From assembly GCF_000321225.1 (NCBI RefSeq), contig NW_004450303.1:1841973-1905972 (forward strand): a DNA stretch of 64,000 bases. Direction: 5' to 3'. This document shows positions 36,212-46,115 of the stretch, in pieces. The notes below the pieces were generated by a model. That model searched no databases. It had not been told where the DNA came from and saw only the letters and a program-made list of their open reading frames with translations. This stretch comes from Odobenus rosmarus divergens (taxonomy: Eukaryota; Chordata; Mammalia; Carnivora; Odobenidae). Position numbers and translations under genes: made by a program. Position 1 is the first letter of the stretch; each line of letters starts with the position of its first letter.

Positions 36212-37121
36212 TGTGGTAGCATGAGACACCATTGGCTTGATTGCCAGAAATGGACACCCTTCACATTATCCTCCTGATGTCTCTAGATTTCCCCAAAAGG
36301 CTTCCTCCTGCGTGCTTACATACCTGTTTGTCCGATGCAGTACCCGCTCTGCCTCATCTGTGACTTGCTTCTTCTTTGTGCTCCCACTTGCCTGTTTCTT
36401 GCCTGGGAAGCCACTGGAGAAGCCACACCACCTCCACCATTCAGAAGAAGAGCATCAACTCCTAGTCCATGGTGCTGTCTCTGGAGAAACCAACACTTCG
36501 CTTCTCAAAGTGCCAGAACTTCTCTCAGTCCTGGATAGACTCAGGAAGGTTGTCCTTTAGCTGTGGGCTAGCTAAAAGAAACAGAAACCACACTTTCACT
36601 TTTGTCCTGTCATTCCACGTTTTGCTTCTGAGGCGAGGTCATAAGGCATCGCAGCTTCCACCTTGATCGCTTGGATGCCTTAATTTGGGGGAAGCCAGTC
36701 ACCACATCATGATGACACTCAAGCAGCCCTCTAGAGAGGCCCATATGGAGGAAACTGAGTCCTCCTACCAATAACGAGCACCACTTTATCAAACATGTAA
36801 ACCTCCTTGGAAGAAGATCTTCCAGCCCCATTCAAGACTGAGGGTTCTAGAGGGGAGGAACGGGGAGGGGGTGGGTTATTAAAGAGGGCACGTATTGAAA
36901 AATACATGGGTATTAAAGAGGGTATGTATTAAAAAAAAAAAGATAACTGCTTCTTTAGCCAAAATCTGACTGAAACTGATGAAAATCCAAGCCAGATTGC
37001 CCAGCTAAACCACTCCCAGTTTCCTGACCCACAGAAACTATAAAAGATTTTTTAAAATTGTTTATTATTAAGCCACTCCATTGAGGGTAATTTGTTATAT
37101 ATTGATAGATAACTAATACAG
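36212..37121 (+). mobile_element. MaLR-type LTR, sense, split by a small L1 fragment
   Basis: Its right half follows the MLT1-like layout: GGGGGAAGCCAGTCACCACA, CACTCAAGCAGCCCTCTAGA, CTTCCAGCCCCATTCAAGAC, then after the L1 insert AGCCAGATTGCCCAGC, TTCCTGACCCACAGAAACTA and GATAGATAACTAATACAGC. The left half (36212-36540) is less certain. The open frames 36237-36560 and 36469-36666 belong to it and are not genes. Confidence 0.6.
36838..36946 (+). mobile_element. Very short carnivore L1 fragment lacking its real 3' end
   Basis: About 100 bp starting ACTGAGGGTTCTAGAGGGGA, ending after a doubled TATTAAAGAGGG segment with an A-run of 11. The last ~100 bp seen in other copies (from GAGCACTGGGTGTTATGC on) is missing. 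Confidence 0.8.
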
Positions 37122-37229
37122 CTCTTTAGGTTTAACAATTCTTCAGGAGCAGCAATCAGTCCAATTTTAAGGGACATGATTACCTCAGGTGGTCCACTTA
37201 AAGCTTAAACATTAGGCAAGTTATGCCTC

Positions 37230-38171
37230 AAGGATACCATCAACAAGTATCAATAGAGTGAAAAGGCAACTCACTGAATGGCAGAAAATATATGCAAATC
37301 ATATATCTGATAAGGGTTAATTTCCAGAATATTTAAAGAATTTCTACAACTCAATAATAACAAACAAGCAAGCTGATTTAACAATGGGCAAAGGACTTAA
37401 ATAGACATGTCTCCGAAGAAGATATACAAATGGCCAATAAGCATGTGAAAGATGTGTAATATCACTAACGATTAGGGAAAATACAAAACAAACCCATGAT
37501 GAGATACCACTTCACACCCATTAAGATGGCTACTATTGAAGGAAAAAAAACCAAAAAACAAAATAGTGCTGGAAAGGATGTATAGGAATTAGAATGTTTG
37601 TACATGGCAGAAATGTTAAATGTTGCAGCCATGGTAGAAAACAGTTTGGAGGTGCCTCAAAAAAATAAAGATATAATTATCATATGACCCAGTGATTCTA
37701 CTTCTGAGTACATACACAAAAGAATTGAAAGCAAGGACTCAAACAGATATTTGCACACACATGTTCGTAGTAATAGTCAAAACATAGAAGCAACCCAATA
37801 TTTGCTTGACAATAAATGGACAAGCAAAATGTGGTATATATATATATATACACACACAATGGATTATTATTCAGCCATAAAAAGGCAGAAAATTCTGACA
37901 TATACTACAGAATGGCTGAATCTTGAAGACATATGCTAACTGAAATATGCCAGTCACAAAATAACAAATAGTGCATGATTCCTCTTATATGAAATATCTT
38001 ACATAGTCAAATTCCTATGAAATAGAAAATAGAATGGTAGTTGCTAAAGACTGAGGAAAGAGGAAATGGGGAATTATTGTTTAATAGGTTTAGAGTTTCA
38101 GTTTAGGAAGATGACAAAAGTTGTGGAAATGGATGGTGGTGATGGTTGCATAACCATGTGAATGTTTTTAG
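37230..38171 (+). mobile_element. Old L1: ORF2 end and 3' UTR, left part
   Basis: Includes ACAATGGGCAAAGGACTTAA, CCATTAAGATGGCTACTATT, AACCCAATATTTGCTTGACA and TATTATTCAGCCATAAAAAG, then the 3' UTR up to GATGGTTGCATAACCATGTG. It resumes after the 38172-38947 insert at 38948. It has a short TA/CA run at 37839-37857. Confidence 0.82.
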
Positions 38172-38947
38172 TTTTTTGGGAGGAAAATTAAGGTATTTCA
38201 TTTGTTTGTAAAAATGCTCATCAGAAGTAGCTAGAACATTCATTCAAACTGTATTTCACATAATTTATGCTAAAGACAGAGCATTTGTTCCATGCCTCGG
38301 CAAATTTTAATATTCCTTTTTTTTAAGTTTGAGTCACCTTCCAATATTTAATCCTTTATGCTTTCAATGCTGTGAAATATCGACCATAGTTCCTGTGATG
38401 TGAAGTTTTTGATGGTATCACTTTCTCTAGGACAAGTATTTTCCTCATTATGACAAGAAATACACTCTTGCTAAATTCCCTGGCTATATATCTAAAGTCT
38501 CTCAAATGACAGCAATGTTAACATTTCTATGGCCAGTCATTTCTCCTGGAAATTCTATTTGAATTTAACTTTCAGCATTATCACTTTTTGCTTTTTTGCT
38601 GCTCTTTCATCTTTGTTAGCCAAGTCTCTCATTTTGATTATCCATTTTTGTAAAATGTCATGTCATGTTTGTCTATAGGAAACAAGGACAAAACACAACT
38701 ATGTTTCTGACTATGTGTGAACTGAATAACAGATGTGAACTGTGTGTGAACTTATTAGCAGATGTGCCATGATCAATCACCAGCAGACTTTGAAAGAAGT
38801 GATGTAACTGGTCATTGATCATAATATGCATTTATTATTTACATAGTGATTTGTGGTTTGAAGAGCTAACAGCAACATGTGTTCCTCATACAATTACTCA
38901 CAGCTAACATACCATAGCAACTGAAATCTGAACTGTGTTGTTGGAAG
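38172..38947 (-). mobile_element. Unidentified 776-bp insert with perfect 17-bp target duplication
   Basis: CATGTGAATGTTTTTAG is present at both 38155-38171 and 38948-38964, and the L1 3' UTR continues across them. The insert itself matches nothing I can name. A duplication this long is characteristic of L1-driven retroposition. The TTTTTAG target suggests the inserted RNA is sense on the minus strand, where its end is only weakly A-rich (CCCAAAAAAC). No long open frame survives on either strand. Confidence 0.8.
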
Positions 38948-39040
38948 CATGTGAATGTTTTTAGTGCCACCAAACTGCACATTTGAAAGTGGTCAAAAGG
39001 CAAATTTTATGTTATGTGTATTTTACCACAGTGAAAAAAA
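38948..39040 (+). mobile_element. Old L1 3' end, right part
   Basis: Continuation of the 37230-38171 element: GTGCCACCAAACTGCACATT, TTTTATGTTATGTGTATTTT, ACCACAGTGAAAAAAAG. Confidence 0.85.
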
Positions 39041-39440
39041 GTAGGCAAACTGATTGTAAAATTTATCTAGAAATGCAAAGGACCTAAGATACTTTGATAA
39101 AGAACAAAGTTGGAGGACTTACATTACCTGATTTCAAGACATTAAAAAGCTACAGTAATCATGACAGTAGTATTGACAACAAAAGGATTAATGAAAGAAA
39201 ATAGAGTTGAATTAGATACTTGCATATGGTCAAACATTTCTAGAAAAAAAAAGAAAAGGAAAAATTGTGAGTTTGGGCAGATATGACACTCTAGGCACTT
39301 ACAACTAGAAGAAAAAATTGATAAACTGGACTCCACTGAAATTAAGATCTCCTGCTCTTCAAAAGGCACTGTAAAGAGAATAAAAAGACAAGATACAGAC
39401 TGGGAGATAATATTTACAAATCCCATTTCTTTGTAATATA
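39041..39440 (+). mobile_element. Old L1 ORF2 fragment, sense
   Basis: CAAAGTTGGAGGACTTACAT, AAGCTACAGTAATCATGACA and ACTGGGAGATAATATTTACA are ORF2-derived stretches in sense orientation. The fragment abuts an antisense L1. Confidence 0.75.
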
Positions 39441-39505
39441 GTTTGAAATCAAGGAGCATGATATCTTTAGCATTATTCTCCTCTTTCTCAAGATTGCTTT
39501 GGCTA

Positions 39506-39739
39506 GGGGCACCTGGGTAGCTCGGTCATTAAGTGTCTGCCTTCAGCTCAGGTCATGATCCCAGGGTCCTGGGATCAAGCCCCACATCAGGTTCCAGGCT
39601 CCACATTGGGCTCCCTGCTCCTCATCGGTCTCCCTGCTCCACGGGAAGCCTGCTTCTCCCTCTCCTACTCCCCCTGCTTGTGTTCCCTCTCTTGCTGTGT
39701 CTCTCTCTGTCAAATAAATAAATAAAATCTTTTTAAAAA
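39506..39739 (+). mobile_element. CAN-SINE A at a doubly used target
   Basis: Head GGGGCACCTGGGTAGCTCGG. It has an internal duplication around the CAGGTTCCAGGCTCCACATT region, making it longer than usual. Target copy ATTGCTTTGGCTA before it at 39493-39505. Confidence 0.92.
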
Positions 39740-39749
39740 ATTGCTTTGG

Positions 39750-39944
39750 GGGTGCCTGGGTGGCTCAGTTGGTTAAGCAACTGCCTTCGGCTCAGGTCAT
39801 GATGCTGGAGTCCCAGGATGGAGTCCCGCATCGGGCTCCCTGCTCAGCGGGGAGTCTGCTTCTCCCTCTGACCCTCTTCCCTCTCGTGCTCTCACTCTCT
39901 CATTCTCTCTCTGTCAAATAAATAAATAAAATCTTAAAAAAAAA
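39750..39944 (+). mobile_element. CAN-SINE B inserted in the target duplication of SINE A
   Basis: Starts ten bases after SINE A, in that SINE's downstream target copy. ATTGCTTTGG precedes it (39740-39749) and ATTGCTTTGGCTATT follows (39945-39959). Head GGTGCCTGGGTGGCTCAG. Confidence 0.93.
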
Positions 39945-40248
39945 ATTGCTTTGGCTATTCAGGGTTTTATATAAAAACTTTAGAATTGTTTGTTCTATTT
40001 CTATAAAATATGCCATTAGAATTTTGATAGGGATTGCAATGAATCTATATATTGTGTTGGATAGTATGAACATTTTAACAATATTAATTTTTCCAATCCA
40101 CGAGTACTAGTATTTCTTTCCATTTATTCATGTCTTCTTCAATTACTTTCATTAATGCCTTGTGGTTGTCAACATACACATTTTTCAACTCCTTAGTCAA
40201 ATTTATTCCTAGATATTTTATTCTTTTCAATTCAGTTGTAAATGGGAC

Positions 40249-40442
40249 CTTTTTTTAAGATTTTATTTATTTATTTGACAGAGAGAGACACAGCGAGAGA
40301 GGGAACACAAGCAGGGGGAGTGGGAGAGGGAGAAGCGGGCTTCCCGCTGAGCAGGGAGCCCAATGTGGGGCTCCATCCCAGGATCCTGGGATCATGACCT
40401 GAGCCGAAGGCAGAAGATTAACGACTGAGCCACCCAGGCGCC
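40249..40442 (-). mobile_element. CAN-SINE, antisense, with 13-bp target duplication
   Basis: TTGTAAATGGGAC at 40236-40248 and 40443-40455. GACAGAGAGAGACACAGCGA middle, reversed head GAGCCACCCAGGCGCC. Confidence 0.94.
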
Positions 40443-40674
40443 TTGTAAATGGGACTCTTTTTTTTTTAATTTCTCCTTCAACATATTATTATTAGTTATA
40501 GAAATGCAACAGATTTTTGTGTATTGATTTTGTATCCTGAAGCTTTACTGCATTCATTTATTGGTTCTAACAGTTTTTTGATGAAGTCTTTATAGTTTTC
40601 TATATATAATATTATGTCATCTACAAATAGCAATGGTTTCACTTCTTCCTTTAAAATTTGAATGACTGCTTTTC

Positions 40675-40935
40675 TTACCTAATTGCTCTGGCTAGTATTT
40701 CCAATACTATGTTGCATAAAAATGGCAAGAGTGGGCATCCTTGTCTTGTTCCTGATCTTAGAAGAAAAGCTTTTAGTTTTTTGCCACTGACTATGATGTT
40801 AGCTGTGGGTTTATTATATATGGACGTTATTATTTTGAGGTACATTCCCTCTATACCCACTTTGTTGAGAGTTTTTGTCATAAATGAATGTTGAATTTTG
40901 TCAAAAGCCTTTCCTGCATCTACTGAGATGATCAT
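40675..40935 (-). pseudogene. L1 ORF2 reverse transcriptase fragment
   Basis: An 86-codon open stretch on the minus strand reads [19 protein letters not shown] and, further on, [18 protein letters not shown]. These are the conserved blocks of the L1 reverse transcriptase (D of the first catalytic block, then the RQGCPLSP-like block). It is flanked by stops and the second catalytic box is altered, so this is a fossil with no predicted activity. Confidence 0.9.
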
Positions 40936-41674
40936 TTTTAGCTTTCATTTTGTTAATTTGGTATATCACATCGACTAATTTGTGGATGTTGAACCATCCT
41001 TGCATACCCCTAGAATAAATTCCACTTAATCATGGTGTATGATTGTTTAATGTATTGTTAAATTCGGTTTGCTAATATTTTGTTGAGGATTTTTGCATCT
41101 ACGTTCATTAAAGATATTGGTATCCTTGTGGCATCCTTGTCTGGTTTTGGTATCAGACTTATACAGCCCTCATAAAATGAGTTTGTAAGAGTTTCCTCCT
41201 CTTCTATTTTTTGGAAGAGTTTGAGGATTGGTATTAATTCTTCTTTGAATAGAATTCACCAATGAAGTTGTCTGATCCTGTACTTTTTTGAGAGGTTTTT
41301 TATTACTGATTGAATCTCCTTACTAGTAATCAATCTGTTCAGATTTTCTATTTCATCATGATTCAGTCTTGGTAGGTCATATCCATCTATCCATTCCTTC
41401 TAGGTTGTCCAATTTGTTGGCACATTATTGCTCATAGTAGTCTCTTACAATCCTTTGTATTTATATGTTATTAGTTGTAACTTCTCTTTATTTTTGATTT
41501 TATTCATTGAGTCCTCTTTTTTTTCTTGGTGTGTCTAGATAAAGGTTTGTCATTTTTATTTATCCTTTCAAAGAAACAGCTCTTAGTTTCATTGATCTCT
41601 CTACTATCTTTTTAGTTTCTATTTCACTTATTGTGCTTTAGATTTTACTATGTCCTAACTTCTACTAACTTTTA

Positions 41675-41935
41675 CTATTTCCTAACTTTTACTAACAAAG
41701 TCCAAAGTTTTGGACTTTGTTCTTTTTCTAGTTCCTTGGGCTGTAGAGTTAGGTTGTTTATTTGAGACTTTTCTTGTTTCTTGAGGAAGGCATTTATTGC
41801 TATTAACTTACCTTTTAGAACTGCTTTTGCTGCATTCCATAAATTTTGGTATGTTACATTTCCAATTTTGTCTGTCTCAAGATATATTTTTATTTCTCTT
41901 TTGACTTCTTTGACCCATTGGCTGTTCAGTAACAT
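41675..41935 (-). pseudogene. L1 ORF2 fragment upstream of the reverse transcriptase
   Basis: An 86-codon minus-strand stretch with VTYQNLWNAAKAVLKGKLIA and KKQEKSQINNLTLQPKELEK, the part of ORF2 between endonuclease and reverse transcriptase domains. It carries a locus-specific short duplication near its right end (TTGGACTTTG region). Confidence 0.88.
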
Positions 41936-42911
41936 GCTGTTTAAACTCCAAATATTTGTAAATTTTCCAGTTTTCCTTATATAATTAATTTTTAGCTTTA
42001 TACCACTGTGGTCAGAGAATGTGCTTGATATGATTTCAATCCTCTGAATTTATTAAGACTTGTTTTGTGGCTTAACATATGATTATCTCAGAAAATGTTC
42101 CATGTACACTAGAAAGTGTGTATTTTGCTACTTTGGGATGGAATGCTCTGTAAATATCTAGTAAGTCTATCTGAGATGTCATTTAAGGCTGATGTTTCCT
42201 TATGAATTTTCTATCTGGGCTATCTATCTATTGATGTAAGTGAAGAATTAAGGTCCCCTACTATTATTGTATTGCTCTCTATTTCTCCCTTTAGGCCTGT
42301 TAATATTTACTTTATATACGTAAGTGCTTTTATATTGGATGCATAAATATTTACAAATCTTATATTCTCTTGTTGGACTGACCCCTTTATCATTATATAA
42401 CACCCTCCTTTGTCTCATTTTACAGTTATTGTAATAGGACAAAATCTCTTTTGTCTGATGTAAGTATAGCTATTCCAACTTTCTTTTGGTTTTCATTTCC
42501 ATGGAATATCTTTTTCAATCTCTTCACTTTCTGTCTGTATATGTCCTATATCTAAAGTCAGTCTCTTATAGGCAGCACATAGATGGGTCTTGTTTTTTTA
42601 ATCCATTCAGCCACTCTATGTTTTTCGACTGAAGAATTTAGTCCATTTACATTTTAAGTAGTTATTGATAGGTATGTACTTATTACCATTTTGTTAATTG
42701 GTTTTTGACTGTTTTTGTATTTCCTCTCTGTTCCTTTCTTCTCCTGCTCTCTTCCTTTGTGATTTGATGACTTTCTTTAGCAGTATGCTTATATTCCTTT
42801 CTCTTTGCCTTTTCTGCACTTACTATAGGTTTTGTTTTGTGGCTATCATGAGGCTTACATATAATAACATATCTATAACAGTCTATTTTACGTTGATAAC
42901 ACTTAAGTTTG

Positions 42912-43897
42912 TTAAAAAACAAAAGTAGTAAAGATAACTATGATTATAATAATTAGTTAAGGGATACACAGGATAAAAATATGTAAAATGTGACACTAAA
43001 AACATTAAGTATGGTCGGGGAGAGTAAAAATGTTGAGCTCTAGAATGGGATCAAACTTAAGTGTTATCAACTTAAAATAGAAAAGTCTCAAATAACCTAA
43101 CTCTACAGCCCAAGGAACTAGAAAAAGAACAAAGTCCAAAACTTTGGACTTTGTTAGTAAAAGTTAGGAAATAGTAAAAGTTAGTAGAAGTTAGGACATA
43201 GTAAAATCTAGAGCACAATAAGTGAAATAGAAACTAAAAAGATAGTAGAGAGATCAATGAAACTAAGAGCTGTTTCTTTGAAAAGATAAATAAAATTGAC
43301 AAACCTTTATCTAGACACACCAAGAAAAAAAAGAGGACTCAATGAATAAAATCAAAAATAAAGAGAAGTTACAACTAATAACATATAAATACAAAGGATT
43401 GTAAGAGACTACTATGAGCAATAATGTGCCAACAAATTGGACAACCTAGAAGGAATGGATAGATGGATACGACCTACCAAGACTGAATCATGATGAAATA
43501 GAAAATCTGAACAGATTGATTACTAGTAAGGAGATTCAATCAGTAATAAAAAACCTCTCAAAAAAGTACAGGATCAGACAACTTCATTGGTGAATTCTAT
43601 TCAAAGAAGAATTAATACCAATCCTCAAACTCTTCCAAAAAATAGAAGAGGAGGAAACTCTTACAAACTCATTTTATGAGGGCTGTATAAGTCTGATACC
43701 AAAACCAGACAAGGATGCCACAAGGATACCAATATCTTTAATGAACGTAGATGCAAAAATCCTCAACAAAATATTAGCAAACCGAATTTAACAATACATT
43801 AAACAATCATACACCATGATTAAGTGGAATTTATTCTAGGGATATGCAAGGATGGTTCAACATCCACAAATTAGTCGATGTGATATATGCCTTCTCT
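42912..43897 (+). repeat. Inverted duplication of neighbouring L1 sequence, with internal deletion
   Basis: 43081-43887 is the reverse complement of 40962-41774, and 42912-43080 is the reverse complement of about 42882-42904 plus 43902-44049. By eye I count about four substitutions and one 4-bp gap in the first ~800 bp and about four differences in the second ~150 bp. CACTTAAGTTTG at 42900-42911 and 43898-43909 borders it. The copied sequence lacks what is now 41775-42881. Confidence 0.88.
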
Positions 43898-44384
43898 CAC
43901 TTAAGTTTGATCCCATTCTAGAGCTCAACATTTTTACTATCCCCGACCATACTTAATGTTTTTAGCGTCACATTTTACATCTTTTTATCCTGTGTATCCC
44001 TTAAGTAATTATTATAATCATAGTTATCTTTACTACTTTTGTTTTTTTAACATTTATACTAGCTTTAGTAATCCACTACCTTTACTATATATTTACCTTT
44101 CTAGTGACATTTATTATTTCATATATGTTCTTGTCATTGAAGAGTGCCCTTTCTTTTCAGCATAAAGAAGTCCCTTTAAGATTACTGTAAGGCCAGTTTA
44201 GTGGTGATAAACTCCCCTAGCTTTTGCTTGTCTATAAACTCCTTATCTCTCCTTCAATTCTGAATGATAATTTTGCCAGGTAAAGTATTCTTGGCTGGAA
44301 GTATTTTTTCTTTCAGCACTTTGACTGTATCATGGCACTTTCTTCTGGGCTACAAAGTTTCTGCTGAGAGCAGGAAATGAAAAT

Positions 44385-44592
44385 TCAAAAAGATATGTAT
44401 ACCCCCATGATAATTTCAGCATTATTTACAATAGCCAAGATATGGAAGTAACTTAAGTGTCCATTGATGGATGATTGTGGTATAAATATACAATGGAATG
44501 TGATTCAGCCCTAAAAAAAGAATGAAGTCTTACCATTTGCAACAGCATAGATGGACCTCAAGGGCATTATGTGCTAAGTGAAATATTTTTCA
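44385..44592 (+). mobile_element. L1 fragment, sense
   Basis: ATTATTTACAATAGCCAAGA, TAAGTGTCCATTGATGGATG and CCATTTGCAACAGCATAGAT are the ORF2-end/3' UTR block. It is separated from its neighbours by orientation change. Confidence 0.75.
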
Positions 44593-44925
44593 AGTACTTA
44601 TTTACCATCTGCATATCTTTTTTGGTGAACTACCTATTTAAATCTTTTGCGCATTTAAAAATTGGGTTGTTTATTTTCTTATTATTGAAATCTGAGAATT
44701 CTATATATGTTCTGGATACAAGTCTTTTGTTAGAAATGTGATAAAAATTTATTTAAACTAAAAAAAAAGTTTACCCACTCCTCCCACCCCTCATCCCTTA
44801 CCTCTGGCAATCATTTATCTGTTCTCTGTATCTATGTGCTTGTTTTTCTTTTTTAATTCCACATGTAAAAGGGATCATATGATATTTGTCTTTCTCTATA
44901 TGACTTATTTCATCACATTATTAGA
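44593..44925 (-). mobile_element. L1 fragment, antisense
   Basis: GTGAACTACCTATTTAAATC, AAAATTGGGTTGTTTATTTT and TCATATGATATTTGTCTTTC are reversed L1 3'-region sequence. Confidence 0.65.
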
Positions 44926-46115
44926 CATTAAGGAAATGTAAATTGAAACCATACTTTTATAATGGCAAAAATAAAAAGACTGACCATATTGAGTGTTGAA
45001 GTTATGGTTTAACTGAAATGCTCACACAATGCTAATGGGAATGTAAAATGGAACAACTACTTTGGAAAATAGTTTAGCAGTTTCATTAAAAGTTAGACTA
45101 CTTAGCATATGAACCAGACATTCCACTTCAAAATATTTACCCGGTAGAAATTAAAGCAAATGTCCATACAAACACTGTTCATAGCAGCTTTATTTGTAAT
45201 ATCCCCAAACTGGAAAAACCCAAATGTCCATCAATAGGTAAATGGAGAAATGAATTGTAGCATATCTACATACTGCAATATAATAAAAAGAAATGTATGT
45301 GACTACATGAATGAACCTAATAATTATGCTTAGTTTAAAAAGCCAGACAAAAAACATATACATTATGATTCTATTTATTTAAAAGTCTAGAAAATGAGTG
45401 GCTCAATCATTAAGCATCTGCCTTCAGCTCAGGTCATGGTCTCCAGGGTCCTGGGATCAAGCCCCGCATCTGGCTCCCTGCTCCGCGGGAAGCCTGTTTC
45501 TCCCTCTCCCACTCCCCCTGCTTGTGTTCCTCTCTCGCTGTGTCTCTCTCTGTCAAATAAATAAATAAAATATTTTTTTAAAAGTCTAGAAAATATAAAT
45601 AAATAAATAAATCTAGAGAATACAAACTAAATTATGGTGGCAAAAAGTAGATCAGTGTACAACACCAAGCGTGAGCCCTAGTGTAAACTGTGGGCTTTGG
45701 GTGATGGTGTGTCAATTTGGGGTCATCAATTGTAATAAATGAACCACCTGGGTGGGAGATGTTGATAATAGGAGAAGCTATGCATTTGTGGGGGCAGGGA
45801 GTAAATGGGAAATCTCTGTACCTACCCCTTAATTTTGTTGTGATCCTAGAACTGCTCTAAAAAAAAAAATAGGTCTCAAAATTAAAAAAAAAAAAGATCA
45901 GCAGTTGCCTGGGGATGGTGGTAGAGGTACGTAAGAAAGGAAACAGAGAGAGGGATTTCAAAGAGGCATATGGAAACATTTGGAGGTGATGCATATGTTC
46001 ATTATCTTGATGGTGATGATGGTTTCACCTATATATACATAAATCACAATGTGCCAAATTGAATACTTTAAACATCAGCAGTTTATTTTATATCAATTAT
46101 TCCTCAATAAAGCTG
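44926..46115 (+). mobile_element. Old L1 3' kilobase, sense, split by a SINE
   Basis: ATGCTAATGGGAATGTAAAA, CATAGCAGCTTTATTTGTAA, CCAAATGTCCATCAATAGGT, then 3' UTR with AGCAGTTGCCTGGGGATGGT and a terminal ATTATTCCTCAATAAAGCTG. A SINE at 45396-45579 splits it. Confidence 0.78.
45396..45579 (+). mobile_element. 5'-truncated CAN-SINE with 15-bp target duplication
   Basis: Begins GAGTGGCTCAATCATTAAGC, so the first bases of the usual head are missing. AAAAGTCTAGAAAAT at 45381-45395 and 45580-45594. Confidence 0.93.

Larger units (their letters stand above)
39425..44385 (-). mobile_element. Old L1, antisense, ORF2-rich, interrupted by SINEs and an inverted duplication
   Basis: Read on the minus strand, 44385 to 39425 is L1 ORF2. 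Fragments at 41675-41935 (VTYQNLWNAAKAVLKGKL) and 40675-40935 (reverse transcriptase) retain recognisable protein. The catalytic box at about 40610-40622 reads FVDD instead of FADD. Two sense SINEs (39506, 39750), one antisense SINE (40249) and the 42912-43897 inverted duplication interrupt it. Stops and indels make it dead. Confidence 0.85.

Noticed and set aside
38172..38947. Reading the insert as a Tigger-like DNA transposon
   Set aside because: A short minus-strand stretch near 38590-38650 vaguely recalls a transposase start, but the target duplication is 17 bp instead of TA, and no terminal inverted repeats are seen.
42882..43081. Splicing as the cause of the deletion in the inverted duplication
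   Set aside because: The removed segment (41775-42881) has no GT-AG or AT-AC borders in any placement allowed by the 3-nt overlap.
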